From positions 1 to 21,064 of the forward strand of contig CANHXV010000010.1 of assembly GCA_947464665.1 (NCBI GenBank): DNA of 21,064 nucleotides. The letters are read 5' to 3'. A model generated the notes under the pieces. That model was not told where the DNA came from. It was given only the letters and a program-made list of their open reading frames with translations, and did not search any database. This stretch comes from Comamonadaceae bacterium (lineage in GTDB: Bacteria; Pseudomonadota; Gammaproteobacteria; Burkholderiales; Burkholderiaceae_C). Below are positions 1 to 6,454 of the stretch, piece by piece (within the stretch, counting starts at the first letter, position 1; each line of letters opens with the position of its first letter). The translations under genes and the position numbers were made by a program.

Positions 1-50
1 ACACCATGGCAGAAGCAGCACAAGCTGCCGTTAAAGCGGTGAAAGGTTAA
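1..50 (+). CDS. sucC: Succinyl-CoA synthetase beta subunit, C-terminal end (partial)
   Basis: Only the last 15 codons are in the window, ending in TAA at 48-50. They encode an alanine/lysine-rich tail (TMAEAAQAAVKAVKG) of the kind that ends ADP-forming succinate-CoA ligase beta subunits in Burkholderiales. The identity rests mainly on the neighbour: sucD starts 4 bases after the stop, the usual sucCD order, so the two are almost surely co-transcribed and translationally coupled. The body of the gene lies upstream of the window. Confidence 0.85.
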   Translation, partial: TMAEAAQAAVKAVKG

Positions 51-54
51 TTAC

Positions 55-948
55 ATGTCTATCTTTATCAACAAAGACACCAAAGTCATTACCCAAGGTA
101 TTACCGGCAAGACCGGTCAGTTCCACACTGAAAAATGCCAAGAGTACGCTAACGGTAAAAACTGCTTCGTTGCAGGTGTGAACCCCAAAAAAGCGGGCGA
201 ATCCATCTTCAACATTCCCATTTACGCCTCGGTCAAAGAAGCGGCTTCCAACACAGGCGCTACGGTTTCTGTGATTTATGTGCCGCCTGCAGGCGCAGCC
301 GCTGCCATCTGGGAAGCCGTTGAAGCCGACCTCGACTTGGCTATCTGCATTACCGAAGGCATTCCTGTCCGTGACATGCTCGAAGTGCGCAATCGCATGC
401 GCGCCAAAGAAGCTGCTGGCGGGAAGAAAACTTTGCTGCTGGGCCCTAACTGCCCAGGTTTGATCACCCCCGATGAAATCAAGATCGGCATCATGCCCGG
501 TCACATTCACCGCAAGGGTCGTATTGGCGTGGTGTCACGTTCAGGCACATTGACTTATGAAGCAGTGGCACAACTCACTGAAATTGGTCTGGGTCAATCA
601 TCTGCGGTCGGTATTGGTGGCGACCCCATCAACGGCTTGAAGCACATCGACGTGATGCGCGCTTTCAATGAAGATCCCGACACCGATGCTGTGATCATGA
701 TCGGCGAAATTGGCGGCCCTGACGAAGCAGAAGCTGCTCGCTGGTGCAAAGACAATATGAAAAAACCGATTGTTGGCTTTATTGCTGGCGTCACCGCACC
801 AGCTGGCAAGCGCATGGGCCACGCCGGTGCCTTGATCTCTGGCGGCGCCGACACAGCCGATGCCAAATTGGCCATCATGGAAGAGTGCGGCTTCAAAATT
901 ACCCGCAATCCTTCCGAAATGGGCCGTTTGCTCAAGGCCATGCTTTAA
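55..948 (+). CDS. sucD: Succinyl-CoA synthetase alpha subunit
   Basis: Alpha subunit of succinate-CoA ligase, which interconverts succinyl-CoA and succinate with formation of a nucleoside triphosphate in the TCA cycle; it works in the cytoplasm as a complex with SucC. The 297-aa protein is full length for the family (about 290). The N-terminal CoA-binding Rossmann domain begins MSIFINKDTKVITQGITG. The ligase domain carries VVSRSGTLTYE, and GKRMGHAGALISGG contains the phosphorylated active-site histidine at residue 256 (codon 820-822), equivalent to His246 of the E. coli enzyme. The start follows the sucC stop by 4 bases. Nothing is odd about the gene; identification is secure. Confidence 0.98.
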   Translation: MSIFINKDTKVITQGITGKTGQFHTEKCQEYANGKNCFVAGVNPKKAGESIFNIPIYASVKEAASNTGATVSVIYVPPAGAAAAIWEAVEADLDLAICITEGIPVRDMLEVRNRMRAKEAAGGKKTLLLGPNCPGLITPDEIKIGIMPGHIHRKGRIGVVSRSGTLTYEAVAQLTEIGLGQSSAVGIGGDPINGLKHIDVMRAFNEDPDTDAVIMIGEIGGPDEAEAARWCKDNMKKPIVGFIAGVTAPAGKRMGHAGALISGGADTADAKLAIMEECGFKITRNPSEMGRLLKAML

Positions 949-1012
949 TCTCCATAAGCAGTTTTACGCACACCACGGCGCAGTCAAGCCGTTAAAATTC
1001 AGGTCCCGACAA

Positions 1013-1040
1013 AAGAACTGGCCCTTTGAGGTCAGTTCTT
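1013..1040 (+). promoter_or_regulatory. Stem-loop between sucD and the TerC-like gene
   Basis: AAGAACTG at 1013-1020 pairs with CAGTTCTT at 1033-1040, and the stem continues inward through a G-T and two C-G pairs, giving 11 pairs around a 6-base loop (1024-1029). It lies 64 bases after the sucD stop and 29 bases before the next start. The downstream stretch (ATTCC) is not a proper T-tract, so it may be a weak terminator or 3' end stabiliser for sucCD, or a 5' UTR element of the TerC-like gene. The pairing is seen; the function is inferred. Confidence 0.5.
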
Positions 1041-1069
1041 ATTCCTACTAAAAATGAAAAGGGACTGAC

Positions 1070-1768
1070 ATGGAAATGTTACAAAACGCCGACTTTTGGA
1101 TCGGCCTGATGAAGATCGTCTGGATCAACATCATCTTATCGGGCGATAACGCTGTGGTGATTGCCTTGGCCGCACGCTCCTTGCCTGAAAATCAACAACG
1201 ACAAGCCATCTTGTTTGGTTCTGGTGCAGCCGTGGTGCTACGAATCGCCTTGACAGTTGTTGCTGCGGCGCTGCTTGAGCTTTCTTACTTGCAAATCATT
1301 GGCGGCATCCTGCTTTTGTACATCGGCGCACAGCTCTTAAGTGAAGATGGCGATGAAGAAGAGGGCGATGTAGAAAAAGCCAGCTTGATGGTCGCTATCA
1401 GAACCATTCTGATTGCCGACTTGGTCATGAGCTTGGACAACGTGATTGCTGTTGCCGCTGCCGCCAAGGGCAATACCACCTTGCTCATGTTGGGTCTGGC
1501 CATCAGTATTCCAATGGTGGTTTTTGGCAGCGCCATCATGATCAAGCTCATGGCTCGCTTTCCTATCATTGTCACATTTGGTGCCTGCCTCATTGGTTGG
1601 GTCGGCGGTGAAACCATTGCCAGTGATGTGGTGCTTCGTGAATTCTCAGAAGCCAATCCTTGGCTTCATTACGTCGCAGCAACAGCTGGTGCCTTGGCAG
1701 TGTTGGCGATTGGCAAGTATTTTCAAACAAAGCATGCAAGCGAAGAAAAGTCAGACGAGTCCGTTTGA
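1070..1768 (+). CDS. TerC family (YjbE-type) integral membrane protein
   Basis: A 232-aa polytopic membrane protein of the TerC/YjbE family, whose members are linked to export of metal ions, notably manganese, at the inner membrane. The family's duplicated acidic motif is visible twice: SGDNAVVIALA (Asp26-Asn27) and MSLDNVIAVAA (Asp123-Asn124), each in a hydrophobic segment, as expected for two pseudo-symmetric halves. A charged cytoplasmic-type loop (EDGDEEEGD, residues 92-100) separates the halves, and the tail is hydrophilic. About seven membrane segments can be drawn. An AAGGGA ribosome binding site precedes the ATG. The substrate is not shown by the sequence; tellurite resistance should not be assumed from the family name. 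Confidence 0.9.
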   Translation: MEMLQNADFWIGLMKIVWINIILSGDNAVVIALAARSLPENQQRQAILFGSGAAVVLRIALTVVAAALLELSYLQIIGGILLLYIGAQLLSEDGDEEEGDVEKASLMVAIRTILIADLVMSLDNVIAVAAAAKGNTTLLMLGLAISIPMVVFGSAIMIKLMARFPIIVTFGACLIGWVGGETIASDVVLREFSEANPWLHYVAATAGALAVLAIGKYFQTKHASEEKSDESV

Positions 1769-1790
1769 TTGATCGCAAGCATTTGTAGCC

Positions 1791-1817
1791 AAGCCGACCT
1801 CCATGGTCGGCTTTTTT
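1791..1817 (+). terminator. Rho-independent terminator after the TerC-like gene
   Basis: A perfect 9-bp inverted repeat, AAGCCGACC (1791-1799) and GGTCGGCTT (1805-1813), around a 5-base loop, running into six T (1812-1817). It lies 22 bases past the TerC-like stop codon. This is a textbook intrinsic terminator and separates that transcript from the pilin gene. Confidence 0.93.
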
Positions 1818-1869
1818 ACGTCCTAATTAGAGCTGTGAAGATTAAAATTAACCAACACCTAGGAACACC

Positions 1870-2367
1870 ATGACACGACAACGCTCCAACTACTTTCGCG
1901 GCTTTACCCTGATCGAGCTCATGGTGGTCATTGCCATCATCGGGGTGTTAGGCTCCTTGGCGTTGCCTGCTTACCAAGACTACGCCGTGCGCGCCAAAGT
2001 CTCTGAAATGATGCTGGCCGCAACGCAGTGCAAAACGGCCGTTACCGAAACGGTCAGCACGGCATCCCAAGCCGATGTCAGCTCCGCATTACCAAGAGCA
2101 TGTGAAACACAAATCTCCAAATACGTCAGTGGTATTTCCGTTGACGCCAATGGTGTCATCACCGTCAGCGGCAATCCCAACACCCTGCGCGGCAATACCA
2201 GTGCTACGGCCAATGCCTTGTCACTCATCCCCGTTCAAACAGGCAACAATCTTTTCAATGGCACCACCGACGGCGGCAAATCTATCAACGCTTGGCAGTG
2301 CGGCCCAGCAGCAGCCAACCCACTGGACGTGAAATACCTGCCCAATTCTTGTAAGGGTGCCGTCTAA
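1870..2367 (+). CDS. Type IV pilin (PilA/PilE-like major or minor pilin)
   Basis: A 165-aa prepilin. A short basic leader of 11 residues ends in Gly11, followed by FTLIELMVVIAIIGVLGSLA, the class III signal and hydrophobic N-terminal helix; cleavage and N-methylation at Phe12 by PilD is expected, with the conserved mature Glu5 at residue 16. Four cysteines lie in the globular domain: Cys54 and Cys78, and Cys144 and Cys161, the last pair placed like the C-terminal D-region disulfide of type IV pilins. An AGGAA site lies 4 bases before the ATG. The gene stands alone after a terminator, with no other pil gene in the window, so its role in twitching, adhesion or DNA uptake cannot be told. Confidence 0.93.
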   Translation: MTRQRSNYFRGFTLIELMVVIAIIGVLGSLALPAYQDYAVRAKVSEMMLAATQCKTAVTETVSTASQADVSSALPRACETQISKYVSGISVDANGVITVSGNPNTLRGNTSATANALSLIPVQTGNNLFNGTTDGGKSINAWQCGPAAANPLDVKYLPNSCKGAV

Positions 2368-2389
2368 ATCTGTACCAGCAAACAGGCCC

Positions 2390-2730
2390 GCACCCAAGCG
2401 TCCTTTCACCCTGTTCGTCGACTTTGCCCCGGGTGGTGGAGCAGATGCGGCTGCCCTTTTGATTGCAAAAAAAGCTCACCGAAAACATGGGTCAAAACGT
2501 CATTGTGGAAAACAAAGCAGGTGCTCGCGGGAACATCGTTCACCAGCAAGCGGCCAACGGCGTGGCAGATGGCTCTGTCATTTTGCTGGGCTCTATCGGC
2601 CCCATGACCATTGCACCGCAAATGATGAAACTGGGCTTCGAGCCGTTAAAGACTTGGCACCCATCTCGGATGGGGTCAACTTCCCCAACATGCTGGTAGT
2701 GAACAAAGAGTCGGATATCAAAATTCAGTT
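2390..2730 (+). pseudogene. Remnant of a Bug/TctC tripartite-tricarboxylate transporter substrate-binding protein
   Basis: Pieces of a periplasmic solute-binding protein of the Bug/TctC family are readable but not in one frame. Frame 1 gives RPFTLFVDFAPGGGADAAAL, the family's N-terminal hallmark. After a run of seven A (2467-2473) the match moves to the next frame, with MGQNVIVENKAGARGNI and SVILLGSIGPMTIAPQMM. Near 2650 it returns to the first frame with VKDLAPISDGVNFPNMLVVN. This fits one inserted A and one lost G. The signal peptide is missing and so are roughly two thirds of the about 320-residue protein, since moaC ends at 2757 on the other strand. The copy is therefore dead whether or not the frameshifts are sequencing errors. 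Confidence 0.85.
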
Positions 2731-2756
2731 CTCCGACAGCGCAGACAGGTTTGTAG

Positions 2757-3266
2757 TCACTTACCTGCCACCCAATGCCCCGACTTTCCGCCTTGCTTTT
2801 CTAACAGCTTCACATCGGTAATGGTCATGCCGCGATCAACGGCTTTGCACATGTCATATATAGTGAGCAGGGCCACTTGCACTGCGGTGAGGGCTTCCAT
2901 TTCAACGCCTGTGGGGCCCACTGTTTCTGCGGTCGCATTGCAAACGATGGTAGGAATGCTGTTTTCTGACAATACTTCAAACTCCACGGCAACACGTGTG
3001 AGAGCCAAGGGGTGACACAAAGGAATCAAGTCAGAGGTTCGCTTGGCACCCTGAATTCCCGCAATTCGTGCAATGCCTAAAACATCACCCTTTTTAGCAG
3101 TTCCAGCTTGGACCAAAGCCAATGTACTTGGCAACATTTGGATTCGGCCCGTAGCGACTGCCAAACGGTGCGAGGCGGCTTTAGCACCCACATCGACCAT
3201 GTGTGCTTGGCCCTGAGCGTCAAAATGTGTCAATGGTGATGGTGTTTTTGGGAGAGAATGAGACAT
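2757..3266 (-). CDS. moaC: Cyclic pyranopterin monophosphate synthase (molybdenum cofactor biosynthesis)
   Basis: MoaC converts the 3',8-cyclo-GTP product of MoaA to cyclic pyranopterin monophosphate, an early step of molybdenum cofactor synthesis in the cytoplasm. The 169-aa protein has the family's length and motifs: MVDVGAK (23-29), KKGDVLGIARIAGIQGAKRT (58-77), PLCHPL (82-87), GVEMEALTA (120-128) and YDMCKAVDRGM (137-147), which holds the conserved Asp138 and Lys141. The start at 3266 (MSHSLPKTP) is chosen because the frame upstream is unrelated to the family and overlaps the divergent protease gene. No strong ribosome binding site is seen before it. The other moa genes are not in this window. 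Confidence 0.96.
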   Translation of the reverse strand: MSHSLPKTPSPLTHFDAQGQAHMVDVGAKAASHRLAVATGRIQMLPSTLALVQAGTAKKGDVLGIARIAGIQGAKRTSDLIPLCHPLALTRVAVEFEVLSENSIPTIVCNATAETVGPTGVEMEALTAVQVALLTIYDMCKAVDRGMTITDVKLLEKQGGKSGHWVAGK

Positions 3267-3367
3267 GACAATTGGCTGAAAAATTGGTAAAAACCATTTA
3301 CAAACGGTTGACGTAGTTCGAGCATGATACGGTTTTCGGATTCTCCATCCTCGTAGGTACAAATACT

Positions 3368-4954
3368 TTGAAGCTTGCGTCCCCAAAATCTAAGCCCCTG
3401 CTGGCTTTGTTGGCCCTCTCCCTTTGGATTACGCCGGTTTGTTCGCAGTTGCAGATATCAGCGCCAACGGGGGGCCTTCCCGCTTTGGGCGATGGCGCGG
3501 ACATCACTTTAAGTGCTGAACGCAAATTAGGGGATCGCATTGCGCGCGAGTTGTACAGAGACCCTGATTATCTGGAAGATCCAGTCTTAGATGAGTATTT
3601 GCAGAATATATGGCAACCACTTGTCAAGGGCGCTCAAGCGCGTGGCGAGTTATCGCCCGAAGTACAAGAACGCTTTGCTTGGAGAATTTTGATCGGGCGC
3701 GATCGATCGGTGAACGCATTTGCCTTACCAGGTGGCTACTTGGGCATTCACTTAGGACTGATCAGTGTGGTGACCACTCGCGATGAGTTGGCTTCTGTGA
3801 TGGCCCATGAGTTGAGCCATGTCACGCAAAGACATATTTCCAGGTCAATGGGTGATCAAGCACGTATGACGCCCTGGCTGATGGGTGCGATGATCTTGGG
3901 CATGTTGGCCGCCAGCAAAAGCGCACAAGGCGCGCAGGCCATGATTGTGGGCGGCCAAGCCATGGCCGCACAATCTCAGTTGAACTTCTCTCGTGACATG
4001 GAGCGTGAAGCCGATCGAATTGGTTATGGTGTGATGTCTGAAGCTGGCTTTGACACGCTCGGCTTTGTCACCATGTTTGGCAAATTGCAGCAAGCAGCTG
4101 GTTTGAACGACAACGGCTCTTTCCCCTATCTTCGAAGCCACCCCTTAAGCAGTGAGCGCATGGCCGATATGCAGTCGCGTCAACAACTGCAAACGCCGCG
4201 TCCTGCCAACTTGGAAAGCGATCTGATACAAGCCATGATCTCGTCTAGGGCTCGCGTTTTAGCTCAGCCTGGCGTCGACGCACTTCGAGCTTGGGCCACT
4301 GAAGCTGCTGACACACAGAGCGACAAGCAAGTACTAACCAAGCGCATGGGCGTTTTATATGGTGCCGCTTTATCTTGGATGCAATTGCGAGATATGGCTC
4401 AGGCCCGCGCTTTGATACCGCGCATGCGTCAAGCTGCGGGGGATCACGTGAATGCACTGCGTTTAATTGGTTTATTTGAATCAGAGCTGGCTTTCAAAGA
4501 GGATGACATGCGCGGCGCGGTGCGCGCTTTAAGTGCAACTGCCAATCAGGCCAGCAAGCTTTGGCCTCGGCCAGAACTCATTACCTTGGCACAGGCAAGC
4601 GCTCGCTTGCATGCAACTTCAGCTTCGGTTGAGACATCACTGCTCTTGGCCAACAGCATTTCAGCACTTCAAGCTTTGGTTTTGCAAACACCGCAAGATG
4701 CCCAAGCATGGCAAGTGCTGGCAAGCGCTTTGGCTGCACATGGTCGGCCATTGGCGTCCTTGCGCGCTGAAGGTGAGGTGCAAATTGCACGCATGGATTT
4801 TAGTGCAGCGGTAGACCGATTCAGAGCGGCTCAAGATGCTTCTAGACAGGGGCCATCGCAAATGGGCGATCACATTGAAGCGTCCATCGTGGATGCAAGA
4901 TTGAGATTTGCACAAGGCATTCTGCGAGAGCAAATGTTAGAACGTGACCGCTGA
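3368..4954 (+). CDS. Periplasmic M48 metalloprotease with C-terminal TPR region, BepA/YfgC-like
   Basis: A 528-aa exported zinc protease resembling BepA, which in E. coli degrades or assists outer-membrane proteins at the LptD/BAM machinery. A signal peptide (basic start, then LLALLALSLWITPVCS) is followed by the M48 domain: HELSH at 147-151 with two zinc-binding histidines and the catalytic Glu, and EREAD at 212-216 supplying the third ligand. The conserved RSHPLSSERMADM follows. The alanine/leucine-rich second half (from about residue 280) looks like TPR helices. The start is a TTG at 3368: there is no in-frame ATG back to the stop at 3314, and TTG preserves the full signal peptide with a TAGGT site about 10 bases upstream. 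BepA itself is about 490 aa, so this homologue is somewhat longer. Confidence 0.93.
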   Translation: MKLASPKSKPLLALLALSLWITPVCSQLQISAPTGGLPALGDGADITLSAERKLGDRIARELYRDPDYLEDPVLDEYLQNIWQPLVKGAQARGELSPEVQERFAWRILIGRDRSVNAFALPGGYLGIHLGLISVVTTRDELASVMAHELSHVTQRHISRSMGDQARMTPWLMGAMILGMLAASKSAQGAQAMIVGGQAMAAQSQLNFSRDMEREADRIGYGVMSEAGFDTLGFVTMFGKLQQAAGLNDNGSFPYLRSHPLSSERMADMQSRQQLQTPRPANLESDLIQAMISSRARVLAQPGVDALRAWATEAADTQSDKQVLTKRMGVLYGAALSWMQLRDMAQARALIPRMRQAAGDHVNALRLIGLFESELAFKEDDMRGAVRALSATANQASKLWPRPELITLAQASARLHATSASVETSLLLANSISALQALVLQTPQDAQAWQVLASALAAHGRPLASLRAEGEVQIARMDFSAAVDRFRAAQDASRQGPSQMGDHIEASIVDARLRFAQGILREQMLERDR

Positions 4955-4964
4955 AGGGTGCTCG

Positions 4965-5567
4965 TCAATCTGCCGTTGCTCGATTGAGCGGCACACAAAC
5001 GCGCCATCCTTGGGGGCTTTTGTCACAGACCAAAATACCTTCTGGCTCTGTTTTGGCATGTTTTTCAAACGCCCACTTTCGGTTGTTTGGCTTAAAGATG
5101 TAGTTGTCTCTGTAGTACACAAAATAACCGTCACGGCCTGTGTAAAAATAATCGATGTTGAATTGAATTTGATGCGCTGTGACCTGCCAATTTTGAATAG
5201 TTTTCACAGCAAGGAAGGTGTCCAAATTTAAGTTTTGAATTTCACGAATTGATCTAAGCTTGATTTCAGATGCCGGCAACAGCGAGCGTGCAATGCCATT
5301 ACCAAGTTGGGCGTTTGTGAAAGCCGCAATGAAGGGCATGGCCTCCGAAATTTGTTGAAGTTGCCAGGGGCTCAAGTTTTCCCCTCTCAAATTGAAAGCC
5401 TTTTTTTCATTCAAATACGGCGGCTTGATGTCAAAGGAAATGCCGCCGACCCAATCGACATGACCTTTGTCCACAAAAAATTCTGTGGAACACCCTGACG
5501 AGAACATCAAGCCAAAACCCAACACCAAAGTCCAAAACAGTCTGAGGTATTTGCGCGTGTAATTCAC
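4965..5567 (-). CDS. Unrecognised putative lipoprotein, last gene of the phospholipase cassette
   Basis: I do not recognise this family. The 200-aa product starts with a hydrophobic segment (YLRLFWTLVLGFGLMFSSGC); the Cys after SSG may be lipidated, though Ser rather than Leu at position -3 is not ideal. The rest is a soluble domain, with aromatic-rich YFYTGRDGYFVYYRDNYIFK near the C-terminus and a late Cys pair (VCDKSPQGWRVC). The frame is open further upstream, but that part is antisense-like shadow of the preceding gene in another frame. GTG at 5567 is the only plausible start before the hydrophobic segment and lies 26 bases after the preceding stop. Same-strand spacing suggests co-transcription with the phospholipase-like gene; an immunity or partner role is a guess. 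It ends 10 bases from the convergent protease gene. Confidence 0.75.
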   Translation of the reverse strand: MNYTRKYLRLFWTLVLGFGLMFSSGCSTEFFVDKGHVDWVGGISFDIKPPYLNEKKAFNLRGENLSPWQLQQISEAMPFIAAFTNAQLGNGIARSLLPASEIKLRSIREIQNLNLDTFLAVKTIQNWQVTAHQIQFNIDYFYTGRDGYFVYYRDNYIFKPNNRKWAFEKHAKTEPEGILVCDKSPQGWRVCVPLNRATAD

Positions 5568-5593
5568 TTGATGTTCTCTGTGCTTGTCTTGAC

Positions 5594-5989
5594 TCAATAA
5601 CAACTTTGCGCCTGCGCCTGTTTGAAAGCGCTGGCACCAAACAAGGAAACGCTGACGCTGTAAACACCCGCAATGACGTTGCAAGTCAAAGCATTGCCGC
5701 CTTGTGCGTTGCAGTCTTTCAGAATGTTGATGGACAGATTGGTATCGGCCGTGGCCCGACTGAAACCACAGGTTGCGTAGCTTTGGTCGTGCTGAAAGCA
5801 AGCTTGCGACACATCGATGCCAAATAACATGTCGGGCACAAAGGCGTCACTTTTTGCGGTGCCGCAGCCAGCACCCAGCGCATTCCCATCTTGTCTTGCA
5901 CCATCAGAGGTGCCTGAGTCAAATTTCAAAAAATCCCAAAATCCACCACCTTGAACTTGGTGTGTGTCTTCGATATTGCATTCTTGCAT
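5594..5989 (-). CDS. Phospholipase A2-like protein with a double-glycine (bacteriocin-type) leader
   Basis: The 131-aa product opens with MQECNIEDTHQVQGGG, which lines up position by position with double-glycine leaders of proteobacterial bacteriocins (MRELTLNEVNAVNGGG type): GG at 14-15, Val at -4, acidic residue at -8. Such leaders are cut by peptidase-containing ABC exporters. The rest resembles small secreted phospholipase A2: GCG (41-43) in a loop, then ACFQHDQSYATC (63-74) with the His67-Asp68 catalytic/calcium pair, and Asp82 in FSRATAD followed by Cys93. Six cysteines remain after the leader, enough for three disulfides. The start at 5989 is preferred to the ATG at 6007 because AAAGGAAAC lies just before it; the longer form would add MNKGNK. 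No exporter is nearby. The fold assignment is by motif only. Confidence 0.75.
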   Translation of the reverse strand: MQECNIEDTHQVQGGGFWDFLKFDSGTSDGARQDGNALGAGCGTAKSDAFVPDMLFGIDVSQACFQHDQSYATCGFSRATADTNLSINILKDCNAQGGNALTCNVIAGVYSVSVSLFGASAFKQAQAQSCY

Positions 5990-6007
5990 TTTGTTTCCTT
6001 TGTTCAT

Positions 6008-6304
6008 TCAAATAAAGTCGGTGTTCAAAACACCTGACAGCTCCATGACCCCAACCAAGTTAATGGGCGCCCCTAATGGGGTCAAAGCTTTCGCCAAAAC
6101 TTCGCTTGCTTGAACGTCCTCAATGACGTCCTCTTTGACAAATAGGGTTTGGAGGTTGAGCTGAGCTTGAAAAATCAAGCCAAGCTCTACCAAGCCCCAA
6201 ACGACAAAATGTGGTCCCCCTGATAAGTCAAGGCCTGTGGCACGCCACAAAACGAATGCGCCCAAGTCTGAGTTGTTGGCGCGAAAACTAGCGCTTGCGT
6301 ACAT
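6008..6304 (-). CDS. Unrecognised 98-aa protein, first gene of the phospholipase cassette
   Basis: No family recognised. The start is well supported: AAGGAA lies 6 bases before the ATG at 6304. The stop (TGA, 6010-6008) directly abuts an in-frame upstream ATG of the phospholipase-like gene and lies 18 bases before its preferred start, so the two are surely translated from one message. The protein has no signal peptide or clear membrane helix; a hydrophobic patch (FVVWGLVELGLIF) follows an SGG at 28-30 that is too far in and lacks the leader pattern of its neighbour. The second half is acidic to neutral (LFVKEDVIEDVQASEVLAKAL). It could be a chaperone, a second exported peptide or an accessory factor; none is shown. 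Confidence 0.7.
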   Translation of the reverse strand: MYASASFRANNSDLGAFVLWRATGLDLSGGPHFVVWGLVELGLIFQAQLNLQTLFVKEDVIEDVQASEVLAKALTPLGAPINLVGVMELSGVLNTDFI

Positions 6305-6377
6305 TAAAATTTCCTTTTTTGTATACCAAATAGGTCATGGTCTACAGATCTTAAATTCTCAAAGCACTTTTAGAGCA

Positions 6378-6391
6378 TGCAAGCGCTTGCA
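6378..6391. promoter_or_regulatory. 14-bp perfect palindrome, possible LacI/PurR-type operator
   Basis: TGCAAGCGCTTGCA is a perfect palindrome with a central CG, the pattern GCAA-n-CG-n-TTGC used by LacI/GalR-family repressors such as PurR. It sits in the 150-bp divergent region, 74 bases before the 98-aa gene (leftward) and 63 before the DUF3717 gene (rightward), where an operator would be expected. The palindrome is seen; the regulator is inferred. Confidence 0.45.
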
Positions 6392-6400
6392 GCATCACTC

Positions 6401-6431
6401 TTAGAAAACGCTTTTCACAAACCGCTATGAT
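6401..6431 (+). promoter_or_regulatory. Weak candidate promoter for the DUF3717/DUF1289 gene
   Basis: TATGAT at 6426-6431 matches the -10 consensus in five of six positions and lies 23 bases before the ATG. The best -35 (TTAGAA, 6401-6406) needs a long 19-base spacer, so the assignment is weak. No convincing leftward promoter for the phospholipase cassette was found in the same region. Confidence 0.3.
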
Positions 6432-6454
6432 CGCGATCCCCCTTCAAAGTACTT

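Noticed and set aside
949..1069. A yybP-ykoY manganese riboswitch before the TerC-like gene
   Set aside because: Considered because such riboswitches precede TerC-family genes, but the conserved loop sequences are not present; only a simple hairpin is seen.
3267..3386. A 40-residue N-terminal extension of MoaC
   Set aside because: It has no similarity to the family and overlaps the start of the divergent protease gene; MSHSLPKTP at 3266 fits MoaC length.
5568..5801. An N-terminal extension of 78 residues for the putative lipoprotein
   Set aside because: This part lies in another frame of the phospholipase-like gene, reads as low-complexity Arg/Gln/His sequence, and would bury the hydrophobic export segment in mid-protein.
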